Shown here piece by piece: positions 1 to 12,558 of a stretch of 64,000 nt of DNA (its first letter is position 1; each line of letters begins with the position of its first letter). Origin of the DNA: Cunninghamella blakesleeana (taxonomy: Eukaryota; Mucoromycota; Mucoromycetes; Mucorales; Cunninghamellaceae); assembly GCA_017871115.1 (NCBI GenBank), contig JAFCIZ010000005.1:2526501-2590500 (forward strand), written 5' to 3'. The translations under genes and the position numbers were made by a program. The notes below the pieces were generated by a model. The model had not been told where the DNA came from, made no database searches, and worked only from the letters and a program-made list of their open reading frames with translations.

Positions 1-133
1 TTCTTCTGTTTTATTATATAGATACAAGTAATAATAATTATATTAATAATAATAATATTAATAATAATAATAATAATATTATAATTATTATAATTATTAT
101 AATTATAATTATAATTATATTAAATTTATATAG

Positions 134-2503
134 TTCCGGTTGTACGCCCTCAAGATTTGGCAGAAACTGGATTAGGAAGAATCCATTTATTAAATGCAAA
201 AAGCAATCCAACATGTATTACAGGTGTTGATACAGCTTTTTTATCTCATGTTAGACCTCAAGATACATTGATATTACCAAGAAATGCAGGCAAATTACAA
301 GTAGTGAAAGTGATATCTGACACGGAATTAGAAGTGAAGAAATGGGATATCTCTGACCCTCGTCATAAAAAATTAGTCTCTTTATTAACAAAATCAGATG
401 GGTCAGCTTATAAATGTATGCCTCATGTAGAACAAGATTCTGTTTATGAACGTGTATATGATGAACTAAACAATAATAGATGTATAACAATTTTTCCTGA
501 AGGTGGTAGTCATGATCGTGCGGAAATGTTACCCTTTAAAGGTAAATAAATTAATAAATAGAAATAAATAGTTCACATATAAATTATATATATATATATA
601 TATATATAAAAAGAAACCCATCCATTCTAATATTATCATTATTATTCTTTTTATAATTTATAATTTTTATTTTTATAGCTGGCGTTACCATTATGGCATT
701 AGGTGCTATGGCAAAATATCCTGATTTAGATGTCAAAATTGTACCTTGTGGATTAAATTATTTTCACGCTCATCGATTTCGTAGTCGTGCCGTTATAGAA
801 TTTGGGAATCCTATTACCATTCCAGCAAAATTAGTAGATCAATTTAAAAAAGGTGGTTCGGAAAAACGTGATGCATGTTCGACTTTATTAGATACTATAT
901 TTTATGCTTTGAAAAGTGTTACAGTGAATGCTTCAAATGATCAGACTTTAATGGTAATTAAATAAAAAAAGGAATATATATATAATAAATTAATATTATT
1001 AAAAAAAAAAAAAAAAAAAAGTATGGTGCGACAGATAATTAATTAAATTATTAAACATACATATATTTACATATTTTTTTTTTGTATAGATGATTCAAGC
1101 AGCCAGAAGATTATATAAACCAGCAGCCAATCGTAAACTTCATATTGCCCAGGTGGTAGATTTAAATCGTCGTTTTGTGATTGGATATAATTTATATAAA
1201 GACAATCCTAAAATCATTGAATTACAAAGAAAAGTCATGGCCTATAATCAATTATTAAAATATCATGGTTTACAAGATCATCAAGTACCTGAAATTAATT
1301 TACGTGAATGGCGAACTTTCTTTTTATTACTGTATCGTATTTTGGTCTTAATTGTTTGGGGTTTACTTTCTTTTCCAGGGTAAGATATAAGGATAATATA
1401 TATATATATATATATATATATGAGTATTTTGTATGTTTATAAAAACAAATAGCTAATTAACTTTTTATTACAATTATTACAATTATAATAGATCTATTCT
1501 CAATCTTCCTATTGCCATTATTGCCAAAGTTATTAGTACACGAAAAGCAAGAGGTAAATACATATACATACTAACATATAAATAATATATAAATATTTGG
1601 TGTAATAAAAAGTATACTGAATAAGCATATATATATATTAGAGGCACTTGCTGGATCATCTGTTAAAATCTCTGGCCGTGATGTATTAGCTACATGGAAA
1701 TTATTAGTTGGTCTCGTTTTAATTCCTACTTTATATGGGGTTTATACATTAATTGTTTTTGGTTTATGTTTACAAACAGATTGGTCTTGGAAAGTGAAAC
1801 TTGGGCTACCACTAGCCACTTGGAATATGTTACCTTTTATTAGTTATGCAAGCATGCGTTTTGGTGAAAATGGAATGGATGTTTACAAGTAAGAATTTCA
1901 AAACATAAATAATTTGATGGAATAAAAGAAAGATTGTGTTTAAAAATAAAAAATAAATTTAAATTGATATTAATATAGAAATTTTTTTACTCACCATTTT
2001 TTTTAAAAAACCTATATAGATCATTAAGACCTTTATATATGGCATTAGTAGACCCTGCTAGTACATCCAATTTAAGAAACACAAGAGAAAAGCTATCTGA
2101 CGATATTACACAATTGATCAATAACTATGGACCAAAAGTATTTTCTGATTTCGACCCTGAAGATGGTGTGTATGACAATGATCCATCTGAAAATAGTCAA
2201 AGAGTATCCGATTTAGGGGAAGGTCGACGTACCTTTTCACAAATTGCATCTGAATTTTTAAATCAAACAACGTTTATGGATTGGTTAGATGATAAAAATA
2301 TTTTTAATTGGAGTCGACAAGAACAAGATGGTCATGGGATGGCTGAAGGTGATGATACATTGTACTTTTTAGATAAACACGGCTCTATTAGTGCTCCCAC
2401 CAGTGATGCGGAATCTCACCATCCATATAGAACTCCTAGTAGTTTGACCTTTACAAAAAAACGTCAGGAAAGAAGAAGACGTAATTTATCTGTGGAAAAA
2501 TAA
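134..2503 (+). CDS. Glycerol-3-phosphate O-acyltransferase (Sct1/Gpt2 family), 5' partial
   Basis: Transfers an acyl group from acyl-CoA to glycerol-3-phosphate, the first step of phospholipid and triacylglycerol synthesis, in the ER membrane. Six exons close in phase: 134-541, 679-953, 1090-1379, 1492-1553, 1642-1888, 2020-2503 (587 residues visible). The first exon opens at an AG acceptor, so the N-terminus with the HX4D motif lies outside the window. Visible are PVVRPQDLA, typical of fungal GATs, the PlsC glycerophosphate-binding block FPEGGSHDR, and IVPCGLNYFHAHRFRSRA. Two hydrophobic segments follow (LLLYRILVLIVWGLLSF and LLVGLVLIPTLYGVYTLIV). The C-terminal ~150 residues are polar and acidic and end in RRRR-rich sequence, as in yeast Sct1/Gpt2, where the tail is phosphorylated. 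Family assignment is firm; Sct1 versus Gpt2 cannot be decided here. Confidence 0.93.
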
Positions 2504-3567
2504 TGTACAACAGCAACAAAAATATTCTTCATCTATTTTTATTATTTTTATTATTATTATTATTAGCTCTTCATCTTTTATCATTCATTTATCATCATCA
2601 TCTTATTATAATTATTATAATTATTATAATTATTATAATTATAATATACATATTAATACATGCATATATATATTTATTATAATATTATTATTTTCTATTT
2701 AATCATTATTTTGTAATTAGCTATATATATATATACATATATAATCAAGTAATAGGTTTTACATATATCTATTTATTTTAATAAATACCACTCTTAATTA
2801 TTTCATATATACTAAATACATACAAACAAAAGAATTTATTTATGCATTATTTTTATTTTTTGAATTTTGCATTACTATATATGTTGATATAGAGGTAACA
2901 TCTATAAGATCACTCATAAAAAGACTATTTAAATAATTAGGGAGCCTAATATTTCGAATTATAATTTAATCAGTTCGTTTAACAGAAATTAAAAATATAG
3001 CTAAATAAAAGATGAACAAAACAAAAGAATAATAATAAAAGAGTTTATTAGAATAGGATAATTCTTTTTATATCCAGTAACTAAACATTCATCTATCCAT
3101 CTATGAGATGATAAAAAAAAAAAAGAAAAGAAATACAAGCCATTGATATATTACATTATTTGCGCAGTAATCGATTGGATGGTTATTATCATTATGATAA
3201 TAACTGTTATTATTAGTCTTGATGCGAAAATTTTAATTGAAAAATTGTAGTTTATGAATGACCTAACAAATAGCAAAGTAAAAGTGTATAACTATAATGA
3301 AATAATACAGTGATATTTTCATTTTCGAATATTTTATGCTTTAATTTAATAACATAGAAAGAATTAAACATTTCATTTCATTTGGGAAACTTTTTTTTAG
3401 TTGAAAAAGAAAGAAAAAAAAAGTGGATAAAATTATATTTTATTGTAATTATTTTTATATTAAAAGTAGTTGATTAAAAGAAAAATGAAAGAAAAAATAA
3501 GATTCTAATAATAATAAAAAGATGCAATACAATAATATTTTTTTTTCTTGGAAAAGGTCAATATGTA
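2504..3567. other. Intergenic between convergent genes
   Basis: Shared 3' region of the acyltransferase and the PI4-kinase. It is AT-rich with A/T runs. I see no coding potential. It contains an 11-bp inverted repeat at 3182-3204, listed separately. Confidence 0.7.
3182..3204. repeat. Perfect 11-bp inverted repeat, 1-nt spacer
   Basis: The left arm GTTATTATCAT is followed by one T and its exact reverse complement. It sits between two convergent genes, so a hairpin near the transcript 3' ends is possible. Function is unknown. Confidence 0.6.
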
Positions 3568-6500
3568 TTAACAGCAAGTGAAATAAGGTAATTTACTTTT
3601 TACCACTTTAATAGTTTCCATGACAAAAAGTACGCGTTTCCTAACAGGTTCGTTCACTTCATCTAACGAATCCAAAGAGTGTATATCATCATCGTCATCA
3701 TCATCCATTTCCCCATCACTTCCTACCACTTGTCTTAATGCTAACCTATGCCGTTTGCCTACTTTAATAGATGATAACCTTTTTCTTACTTTATCTTTCC
3801 AAGGTAAAAATGAAGGATGATCATCTTTAATATGAGAGGAGGCTGAAGATTTAGGTGCTGAAAATATGCTTGAATCAAAAGTATGGAAAGAAGTGGATCT
3901 TTTTGGTCGTAATCTTCTAGTTCCACTATTAATTGAGCTTTTTTGTTGTGGTATTTGATCATTGTTATTATTAGTCGAAGTGGTTGGATGGATTGAAAAA
4001 TTGGTTGTTGATGTAGTAGATGATGATAAAACTGAATCTTGCTGTTGTAACTTAGATGGTGTTGGTAAAGAAGTTACGGATGAGGAAGGTGAGGTTGTAT
4101 TTAATAACTGGTGATGCTGAATTGATAAAGGAGATGATACCATCTTATTAATTGATAAAGGCTCCGATACATTATTATTACTATTATTATTTTGCTGCTG
4201 TTGTAGCTGTTGTTTTTGTCTAGAAATAGATAATCGTTCTTCTAATCTTTTCCCATCATACTCAATAAAAATTTCTTCTTGATTTACTAATATTCTCTCC
4301 ATAGCGACTAAATCTAAAGGCCCAGCATGTTCATCTTTTAAGACACGAACCAAATTAAACCCTTGGCCACGTAAGACAGACATTTGGCGCTGAAACATAC
4401 GTTCATTAAAATCAGGATCGATTTGAAATAATAATCTTAACTGATTTACTGTGCTGTGCCACCATATAGGATCAGATAAAATAGGAAGAAATCGACGGCG
4501 TGTTTCTTCGGAAAAAGGCTTTCCAACTATACCGCTAGGAAGAGCTAACCAACCGTAAGGATATGATCGCCATTCATCGGGATGTTTAAATGGAAATGCA
4601 AGGCCATTATCAATAGCTGCTATATGTATATGAGGTGCTTTCTTTCCATGTTGGCATGTAGTATTAGCGGTAGCGGTATTTTCATTACTATTATTGTTGC
4701 TACGAAGACTAGAATTTGACGTCAAGTTGCCCAAATTCATGCCACCTTCACAATATTTTATCATCCAATTATCTAGGCCACGATCTTTTTATTTATTTTT
4801 TTAAAAAAAATTTTGTTAGCCATGCATATATTTTTTTATTATTTTATTATTTTATATATAAATATAAATAAATAAATAAACATTTGGATTTACCTGTGTT
4901 ACGGATTAAATAATCCAAAATAACCAAATGTTCAAATTCCCTTTTAAATTGAGCTTGAAGTTGAGGAGTCCATTGAAAAGTTGATTTTTGATTTTTATTA
5001 TTATTACTATTATTATATGACTGATGCTGAATAGTATCATCGGTTTCAGCACCATCATCACTACTACTATTCATATTTAATGCAAGGTAACCATCATTTG
5101 TTGTTGATTCACGTGGTATTTGATTTTGGTGTAACTGTTCCTGACCCTGCCCTTGTTGTTGAGCATGAATATGATTTTTTATTGGTTGATAACTATTGGT
5201 ATTATTATTATTATTATTATTAGGCTGTTGCTGTTGATGTTGATAATCTTGAAAAGGACTTTGTATTTCATCATGTTCATTAAGATACTTATGGTCAGTA
5301 TTATCTTCGTCCTCACCGTTTAATCCATTATCATCTGAATGGCCCAAACAACTACCCCAAACAGCACTACCTGCCGCACCACCAAAACGCATAAGAGACA
5401 TAGAAGAAGCATCTAATGGCCAAGGATGGTCACGTAAAAAAACATTGGCATCTAAAAATCCACGCAAAAAACACTGAAAACTTCCAATTTTTAAAGGCAA
5501 TGTATAAGGTTCATTATTAGCTACTGCGTGACGATAACGACGGCGGTCTAAATATGCATAATGGAAGGAAGGTGAAGAGAAGTGATCTAAATAGGTGGTG
5601 GGGACAATACAGGTACCTAATTGCCGGTCTACTAAAGATGCCGCTGCTTCAGAGATATAACCTAAATTAGGAATCAAACAACTACGACCAAAACAACAAG
5701 GAAAAAGATGACGATGGATCCATTTTGCCCATTTTGGATTCAACTGCCCATAAGGTTCTTCATTTTTAGGCTTAAAAACACCTACTATATTATTTTCCCG
5801 ATCTCTACAGAAATACGACCCACTGGAACCTTGGCTGATACGAATGGGCTGAATATGATCATTAATGGCAAATCGAACGGATTCTACTATTCTAGAGTAT
5901 TCTTCTTTAGTAACTGGTATAGGATCAAGTTTATACTATATAGATAAAAATGAGTTGAAAAGATGAAAATAAAAAATGAGTATTTTTTGATTAATATTAC
6001 TTAATCTTTGTTTATTTTTATTTTATTTTTTTTATATATAAAAGGATGCTTACTTTATTTTGTTTCGGTAAATAAGATAATGATCTAGGAACATACTCCG
6101 TTTTAACAAATACAGAAGCATATAATTGATTAGAAGGCTGTAAAGAAGATAACGAGGTATCAGAATGAGAATAATTCGAATCATCATCATCAGTTACTGT
6201 TGTTGTAGGTACTTGATGATAATAACCCCTTGATGTTGATGAAGAAGATGACGGTGATAGCTGTTGTTGTTGTCTCTTTTTTGATTTTCTAAATTTCTTT
6301 TTTTGTTTTTTGACAAGATATAAACGCCGATGTATTATGGTCCAACCGCGTAAATCAATTTCACGTAGCGTAGGGTCCGACTTTAGAGGTATATTTCCTT
6401 GTTGAATATCTGATACAATAACGGGTGGCATATTGGCTAATGTTGCTTTATTTGCTTTGGTCAATAGCCATTTATTATTAATATAGTCACGAGTTACTTG

Positions 6501-6770
6501 AGGTAATTTTGATAGCTTATCATTATTTGATATTATTCCTAAAGAAAGATGAGAATGAGGTGGTGGTATAGATATAGGTAATTTTGAAGAAGGCAATATC
6601 GCGGCAGAATGTTCATCATCGATATGGTTATTGGTAACAAGAATACTGTTTGGATGTTGCGCTAGATCACTCCAGTCATCATAGTCTAAATCGTCATCGA
6701 TATCATCCTGTTGTTGAAGTCTACTATAGGGTTGACTATATGCTGAAGCCTTTTTTTGACTTTGAAACAT
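3568..6770 (-). CDS. LSB6: Phosphatidylinositol 4-kinase type II (Lsb6/PI4K2)
   Basis: Phosphorylates phosphatidylinositol to PI4P on Golgi, endosomal and vacuolar membranes. Three exons (6054-6770, 4894-5935, 3568-4784) give 991 residues. The kinase signature is complete: G-loop GSSGSYFCR near 275-283, ATP-binding lysine in GVFKPKNEEPYG (about K294), catalytic NTDRGLDNW (D587, codon split by the second intron) and IDNG (D645). The Cys-rich stretch FPCCFGRSC at 317-325 corresponds to the palmitoylated CCPCC region of animal PI4KII, and a terminal CC is also present. The protein is much longer than yeast Lsb6 (about 600) because of Asn/Gln/Ser-rich inserts before and inside the kinase domain and in the tail. 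The ATG is the first in the open first exon. Confidence 0.93.
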
Positions 6771-7112
6771 CTATCGATATATAGATGGGTATTATATTTA
6801 TATATAAAAATAAATTAATAATAAATGTAAATGAGCAATTTATATATTAAAAAAAGAAAATTAAAAATACAATAAAATTATAGTAGTAAAATAGTAATAA
6901 TTAATATTATTTTTTTTTATAAAAAAAAAAAAAAAAAAAAAGAGAGATTGAGAAAAAAAAGCGTAGGAAATAAAAAATTCGCCAGCATTTTTGATATTTT
7001 TCAAACTCCATTTTTTTCACATTAAAAAAAACTCCCTTAGAAAAAAAGCCTTGGATTAAAAAATAATAATAAACACCCATATAGCATATATATATATATA
7101 TTACGAGCATAA
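6771..7112. other. Intergenic, upstream of PI4-kinase
   Basis: AT-rich spacer with an A21-type run near 6920-6940. It should hold the PI4-kinase promoter. No gene is seen. Confidence 0.6.
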
Positions 7113-7622
7113 TTATTTTGTTTGATAAGAAGGAGGGGGAGGTAATAAAGTAGTATAAGGATTGGAAAATGGATTAGGTTGATAATGTAAAAAAAACAAG
7201 TGGTCTGGTAAATCAATGGACCGGTTGGCCACTTGCTGACGATAGTAACGGATATCTGACAATTTCAATTTTATTTGATTTATTTTTTGTAAACGCTGGC
7301 GATATTTATATTGAATGACGAGTAAACCAAAGAAATAAAGTAATAAAGGTAACCATAATAAAAATGCAGCATTAGGTAAAGAAGGGATAAAAATAGAAAC
7401 GGTTCCCAGCATGACAAAAAATAATAACCAAAAGACCAATGGGGCACCATTGAAATGTTTATACCAAGTGGGTAATTTATTTAATGATAAGATATCGGAT
7501 TGACATTGTGCTTCTATGGCATCCATATCAATTGTTGTATTTAGTTTGTAGCTGGGTGGTCTTGATTGTAGCCCAGACTCTATGGAAAATGATTCGATCA
7601 TTGTGATTTCTCTTTCCGACAT
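7113..7622 (-). CDS. Small two-TM protein with two PPxY motifs
   Basis: Single-exon ORF of 169 residues with no family I recognise. Two adjacent hydrophobic helices (about 56-76 and 81-103, rich in F, L and I) are separated by a short SLPN turn, which suggests a membrane hairpin. A basic, helix-prone segment (YKYRQRLQKINQIKLKL) follows. PPSY motifs occur near both ends (22-25 and 163-166). PPxY is the classical ligand of WW domains in Rsp5/Nedd4 ubiquitin ligases, so both tails probably face the cytosol and the protein could be an Rsp5 adaptor or substrate; that role is inference. Placement between two minus-strand genes gives no further clue. Confidence 0.75.
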   Translation of the reverse strand: MSEREITMIESFSIESGLQSRPPSYKLNTTIDMDAIEAQCQSDILSLNKLPTWYKHFNGAPLVFWLLFFVMLGTVSIFIPSLPNAAFLLWLPLLLYFFGLLVIQYKYRQRLQKINQIKLKLSDIRYYRQQVANRSIDLPDHLFFLHYQPNPFSNPYTTLLPPPPSYQTK

Positions 7623-8403
7623 TGTTGAATAATGTGATGATAATTTAATAATAATAATAATAATAATAATAATAGTAATTTAAAAATAATAATAATAATA
7701 ATAGTAATATTAAGCTTTGTTAATCTAAAATAAACATAAAAAAAAATCTTTTTTATTTTCATTGTCTTTTTTTTTAAAAAAAAAAAATGAAACCTATCTT
7801 TGAAAAAAAAAAAAAAATGGAAAGGTCTCGATCGGTGAGACAGATATATCAAATTATTATTATCGCATTTGGGACAAATGTACTACCATAAATCAAAGTG
7901 GCATACATAAAAACCATTAAATGTAATAAATGACATCAAATTATCACACACACCCATTTATTTATTTTATTTTATTTTACTATTATTATCATTTTTTTCA
8001 AAATAATACTTGAATAGGAAAATGAATCCTATTCAAATAAAATAAGGTAATGTTTGAGTCTTTTTTTTTGAGCATCCGAATTTTTTTTGGAGCTATTTCC
8101 AAAAATAGAGTTTGTATATAAAAAAATTAATCAGATGTTTTAGAAAAATATAAAATAAAAAAAAATATTTATTCTCGAATCCAGTCGCTTTACAAGTTAT
8201 AATAGTAATAATAAATTAATAATGTACATAGTATTAAAATATATAAAAATATAATAATAAGAATAAAAATATATAATGAATGAAATAAACAAAAAAAGAT
8301 TGAATGCATTTGCTTTTCTAAAAGAAAAAAAAAAAAGAAAAGGAAGAAGAATGTACAAAATGGAATAATTTTTCTTTTTTTTTTTTTTGTTAACGCCAGC
8401 CTG
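7623..8403. other. Intergenic
   Basis: AT-rich with ATT trinucleotide runs (7649-7702) and poly-A/T tracts. It should contain the promoter of the small membrane protein and the 3' end of the F-box gene. No gene is seen. Confidence 0.6.
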
Positions 8404-9708
8404 TCAGGCAGTTGTTACTGTTGATGAAGGAGAATTAGAAGGAGTAGAATTAGTTGACATTAATTTAATATGAGATGGTAAAGAAGATGAAGTGGATGAT
8501 GCTGATGATGAAGAAGAAGAAGAAGAAGAAGCTGAAGATGCAGTGGTGATAGAAGTTGATAAGGAAGAAGATGAGGATGAGGAAGGTTGATAAGATATAA
8601 AATCTGAGACAGTATTTTTTAGCATTGAAGTAAACATGTTTAGTTCCATACCAGCGTCGGATCTTACAAAATGGCGATCAATGACAGCCCTTACTAAGTC
8701 CAATAAAATAGTCATTTGGAATTCAATTTCGTCTTGCCATCCCCTTTCAGAGAGAGAGGCCATGATGGAAGTGATGGTGGAAACGTTTCCTTTTTGATCT
8801 TTATCCAATTCTTTTTCTTTGTTATGTTGTTGTTGCTTTTGATGAAGGTGGTATTGTTGAACCAAAAACAAAGCTACAATACGCTGATGTGTTAAAATTC
8901 TTAAATCGTTTGCCGATAGTAAGTCGGTTTGGACCAAGGTACCCATAAACCGAACCAAAACACGTACACTGTGTCTAACGGATCGGTTGATTAATTTCCA
9001 TGATTTCATATGTTTACATTCCAAACGGCGTTTGTGATGATAATGGTACCGGTGGGTTAATGTATCCAAATGGCGATTCAAGTGATTGATCAACAAACGA
9101 TGATGGATAGAAGCTGCATGGTCATCAAATAAAGCTGTTAATGTTGGATATAAGGTAGTTAAAAAATCAGTGATCAATTTCCCCATACGAGTGGGTGAAT
9201 AAGGACATCGTTGGATTTGATGAAGCGTAGTATTGGTGTTGGTGGCAGTAGTGGAAAGAGAAATGGTGCCTGATGTATTAATTTCAGGAATTTTATCGTG
9301 ACAAGTATCAAATAAAACATGATCCAATAATATACCTAAAGTTTTATCTACTAAAAAATCCAAACAAGGTTCCCAGTTTTGTAAGGGAGAACGATCATAT
9401 ATTTCTACCGCTAAACGGTTGGCGACACTTTGAAGAACTAAATGGTTGGTGGTTCCTTCTTCATGTACGATACCATAACGACAAACGTAGGCAACTGCTG
9501 AATGAACAAGATGGCTAAAGGCATTTAACCTTGGTTTATATAAATCAATTCCATATTTATGCCATATGATATGATGAGCTAACTTTCTGCATGATTGTGA
9601 AGCTGTTGAAAGGTACCAAAGATCTGAAAAGTGTACATAGTTGGCAATTTTTAATAATATTTCTAATGGTAAGGAAGATAAACAAAGTGCTTGTTGTCTA
9701 CATGCCAT
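8404..9708 (-). CDS. F-box domain protein
   Basis: Single exon, 434 residues. Residues about 10-55 match an F-box: LSSLPLEILLKIANYV, then LWYLSTASQSCRKLA and W(H)KYGIDL, the usual Skp1-binding helices. It is therefore likely a substrate receptor of an SCF ubiquitin ligase. The middle is helical with no repeat type (WD, LRR, Kelch) that I recognise, so the substrate is unknown. The last ~60 residues are low-complexity Ser/Thr. The start is the first ATG, 7 residues before the F-box, which fits an N-terminal F-box. Confidence 0.82.
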   Translation of the reverse strand: MACRQQALCLSSLPLEILLKIANYVHFSDLWYLSTASQSCRKLAHHIIWHKYGIDLYKPRLNAFSHLVHSAVAYVCRYGIVHEEGTTNHLVLQSVANRLAVEIYDRSPLQNWEPCLDFLVDKTLGILLDHVLFDTCHDKIPEINTSGTISLSTTATNTNTTLHQIQRCPYSPTRMGKLITDFLTTLYPTLTALFDDHAASIHHRLLINHLNRHLDTLTHRYHYHHKRRLECKHMKSWKLINRSVRHSVRVLVRFMGTLVQTDLLSANDLRILTHQRIVALFLVQQYHLHQKQQQHNKEKELDKDQKGNVSTITSIMASLSERGWQDEIEFQMTILLDLVRAVIDRHFVRSDAGMELNMFTSMLKNTVSDFISYQPSSSSSSSLSTSITTASSASSSSSSSSSASSTSSSLPSHIKLMSTNSTPSNSPSSTVTTA

Positions 9709-11026
9709 ACTTTCTTTTATTTTTTTTTTCCTTTAATCTTTTTTTTTATTATTATTATTCAAGAAAAAGAAGTGGTAAACGATTAGAGAATAATAAAAAA
9801 AAAAAACAAATTAATAAAAAAAAGAAAGAAAAAGAAAGAAAAAGAAGGATTATATATAAATATAAAAAAGAAAAAGTATAGGAGAAAAAAAAGAAGAGAA
9901 AAAGAAAAGGAAAGAAAGAAAGAAAAAAAAGGTGGTCTCGAATTTATTTTATTGCGAGTGACCAAAAGCGGGGTTTAACTAAAAAAAAAAAAAAATTGAT
10001 AAAAGGGGGGGGTGGAGGAGAAAGACAAAAAAAGATTAGTCCAAACTTTAATTAAGTCTTAATAAGGTCGAGACCATTTTAAATGAGTTATAATATATAT
10101 ATTTTTATGGCTGATGCTATATAACATATATATATGTACATATATATATATATTTATATGCCAATAACAATAAAACCAATATTCCCTTTTTTTATAAACT
10201 AGCACCTAAATTATAAATAACCGCTTATTAATAAAAGTGGTATTGATGAGCTGTATATTATGTTTATTAATAGTCTAGATATGGATTCCTCTATATAAAA
10301 AGAATTAATGGTTTTTTGGAGGAGAATAAAATATATAAGAAGAAAAAAAGGGGGAGTTGCTCTTTTATCTAAAATCAGACAAATCTTTCCAGACCTATTG
10401 GTTTATAAAAAGATCGTCACTGGTAAGAAGAAAAAATATGAAAAAACTTTTATAACAATTGCAAGTAAAACAGAACCTCAATTTACAAGAATAACAACAA
10501 TAGATATTAAACCAGCTTTAAGTAATTGCTATTATTGTATCTTTATTTTATTTTGGTTTTCTTAAAAAATAATTATAATCAAATTGTATAATGAGCCATC
10601 TTGTATCACACTGTAACCATAATAATAAAAATAAAAAATAATAAAATAACTAATTTCACATTTATTGAAATGGAAAAATGAATAAATAAAAAAAAGAAAA
10701 GAAGATATATCAAATCGTTGTCATGACAACTAATTCATCCATCCTTTTATTATTATCATCTTACATTATTTATTTGTTGTGATTGAAAGTTAAACAATCT
10801 ACCTATGAAGCATTTTTTATTTTACATTATTTTAAAATAAAGGGAAACATGAAATATAAATCCTAGGTATATTATTTCTTTTTAAAAAAAAAATATTCAA
10901 GTTTCACCGATACAACTATATTCTTTTATTTATTTGCATTTCAACTTTTAAAAACAAAATATCCTTCTTTTTTATTTGTTTATTTGATCCTTTTTTTTTT
11001 TTTTAAACAAAAAAAAACTATCAACA
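9709..11026. other. Divergent intergenic region (F-box / GH16 promoters)
   Basis: 1.3 kb between divergently transcribed genes. Near the F-box gene it is a long purine-rich stretch (9780-9930, AAAGA-type) with a G7 run at 10005. An 85-codon ORF at 10308-10565 lacks any family signature and is not called. A 14-bp palindrome lies at 10717-10730. Confidence 0.6.
10717..10730. promoter_or_regulatory. 14-bp perfect palindrome, candidate operator
   Basis: GTTGTCATGACAAC is its own reverse complement and lies about 300 bp upstream of the GH16 ATG. The half site TGTCA/TGACA resembles TALE-homeodomain cores. Binding is inference only. Confidence 0.4.
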
Positions 11027-12220
11027 ATGTTAATGGTTACAAGTATAACAATCATATTACTGTATTTAGTGATTCCTTTAAAAGGGCAATATCGACCTGC
11101 GCCTATAACTTGTGATTGTGGATTTATTGATGAAAACGGGAACCTGTGGACCTCAGTATGGTATTCGAATTATCAACGCAATGACACTATTCGTTTACAG
11201 CATGATAAAAACTTTATGGTTATGGATTATTCTCTTGGAAAAAGTAGACAAGATTCGAATTATGATCGTGTTTTTCAAAAAAACAATGTGGATTTGACAT
11301 CAGATGGTGCTCAATTGTTTGTCCGGACGGATGAAAATGGTAAACCTTCCTCAGCCTCATTTGGCACTTTTCGTAGTGATATTTTATATGGTACATTTCG
11401 ATCCTTTTTGAAGACCCCATCCATCCCTGGCACCGTCTCTTCCTTTTACTATTATGAAAGTAGGACGTCTGAAATTGATATGGAAACCCTTAGTAAATAC
11501 AATAATCCAAAGCAAACATTTTTCGCTATTCAACCCCAAATCTATAATCCAGATGGTTCTGCTTCCAACTTAACGCATCATAAAGAGCTTTTAGATTATG
11601 ATCCAACCATGGTATGTACTATTTTATTTTATTTTTGTTTATTTATTTATTCTTGAAAAAAATTATTCTGATTAATCACCTAATTCATTTAACCATTTGC
11701 TATATTTTATTTCAAAAGGATTTTCATATGTATCGGTTTGATTGGCTTCCAGAAAAGGTTGATTTTTTCTTGGATAATGACTTAAAAAATACAATGACTA
11801 CCAATATTCCTTATAAACCAGGTCGTATTATTATGAATCATTGGTCTGATGGTAACCCAAATTTTAGTGGTCAACCTCCAAGTGACCAAGAAATTGTTTT
11901 ATCCGTTGCCAACTTGACATTTTTCTTTAATTCTACTCAAGATAATAATAACCTTGCGTGTAAAGCAACTTCACAAGCTTGTAGCGTTTCTGGTAATAAA
12001 AAAAAAAAAAAAGGATATAAAATAAAGAAATTAAAAGCTGGTAATAAAAATAATTCATGCGTATTCATTTTTTTTTTTTTCATCATTAGATATTATGTCA
12101 AAAAAGTTACTCCCTGGAAGTGAATTGCCAATTTCTCTAACTGGAGGTTCTGTTTCCATGCATTCAGCCTCAATATCATCATTCATACCTATAATCATGT
12201 TTATAATGTTCTTTATTTAA
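11027..12220 (+). CDS. GPI-anchored GH16-family glycosidase/transglycosidase
   Basis: Cell-surface enzyme predicted to cut or re-link beta-glucan-type polymers of the wall. Three exons (11027-11611, 11719-11992, 12090-12220) give 329 residues. A hydrophobic signal peptide covers about 1-20. The GH16 catalytic core ExDxE is intact in SEIDMET (E149, D151, E153), followed by the conserved FHMYRFDW and PGRIIMNHWSDG blocks of the beta-jelly roll. The last exon ends in a hydrophobic tail (FIPIIMFIMFFI) after a small-residue stretch, as expected for GPI attachment. The hydrophobic tail appears only when intron 2 is spliced; retention would give a Lys-rich soluble end. Substrate (glucan, chitin-glucan transfer) cannot be told from sequence. 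Confidence 0.88.
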
Positions 12221-12558
12221 AAAAAATACAATTTAATACTCAAATAAAAATTGATATATGTATATTTAAATATTTATAAAATATAATATTGTGAAATAAA
12301 AAGAAAGGAGAAGCTAGTTATTTCTTTTTAAATGCGCACTTAAACTTTGGCTATTTTTAAATTCCGTTTTTTTAATCGCCAAGACTCTATAGTTTTATTT
12401 TTTTTCTTTTTCTTTTCCCACTTCTTTTTATTTGATCTACTTTTTTTTTTTTTCTCTCGCTTTCTCTCTCTTTTTTACTTTCAACTTTTTTTTTTTTCTT
12501 TAAATTCCTATTACTTGTTTTACTTGAATTTATCTTTATATTATCAATTTAAAAAAAA
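12221..12558. other. Intergenic, VPS27 promoter
   Basis: Contains a strong pyrimidine-rich strip (12395-12505) immediately before the VPS27 ATG, a common look for promoters in this window. No gene is seen. Confidence 0.6.

Noticed and set aside
10308..10565. 85-codon plus-strand ORF between F-box and GH16 genes
   Set aside because: No recognisable domain, Lys/Ile-rich as expected from AT-rich DNA, and lies in a divergent promoter region.
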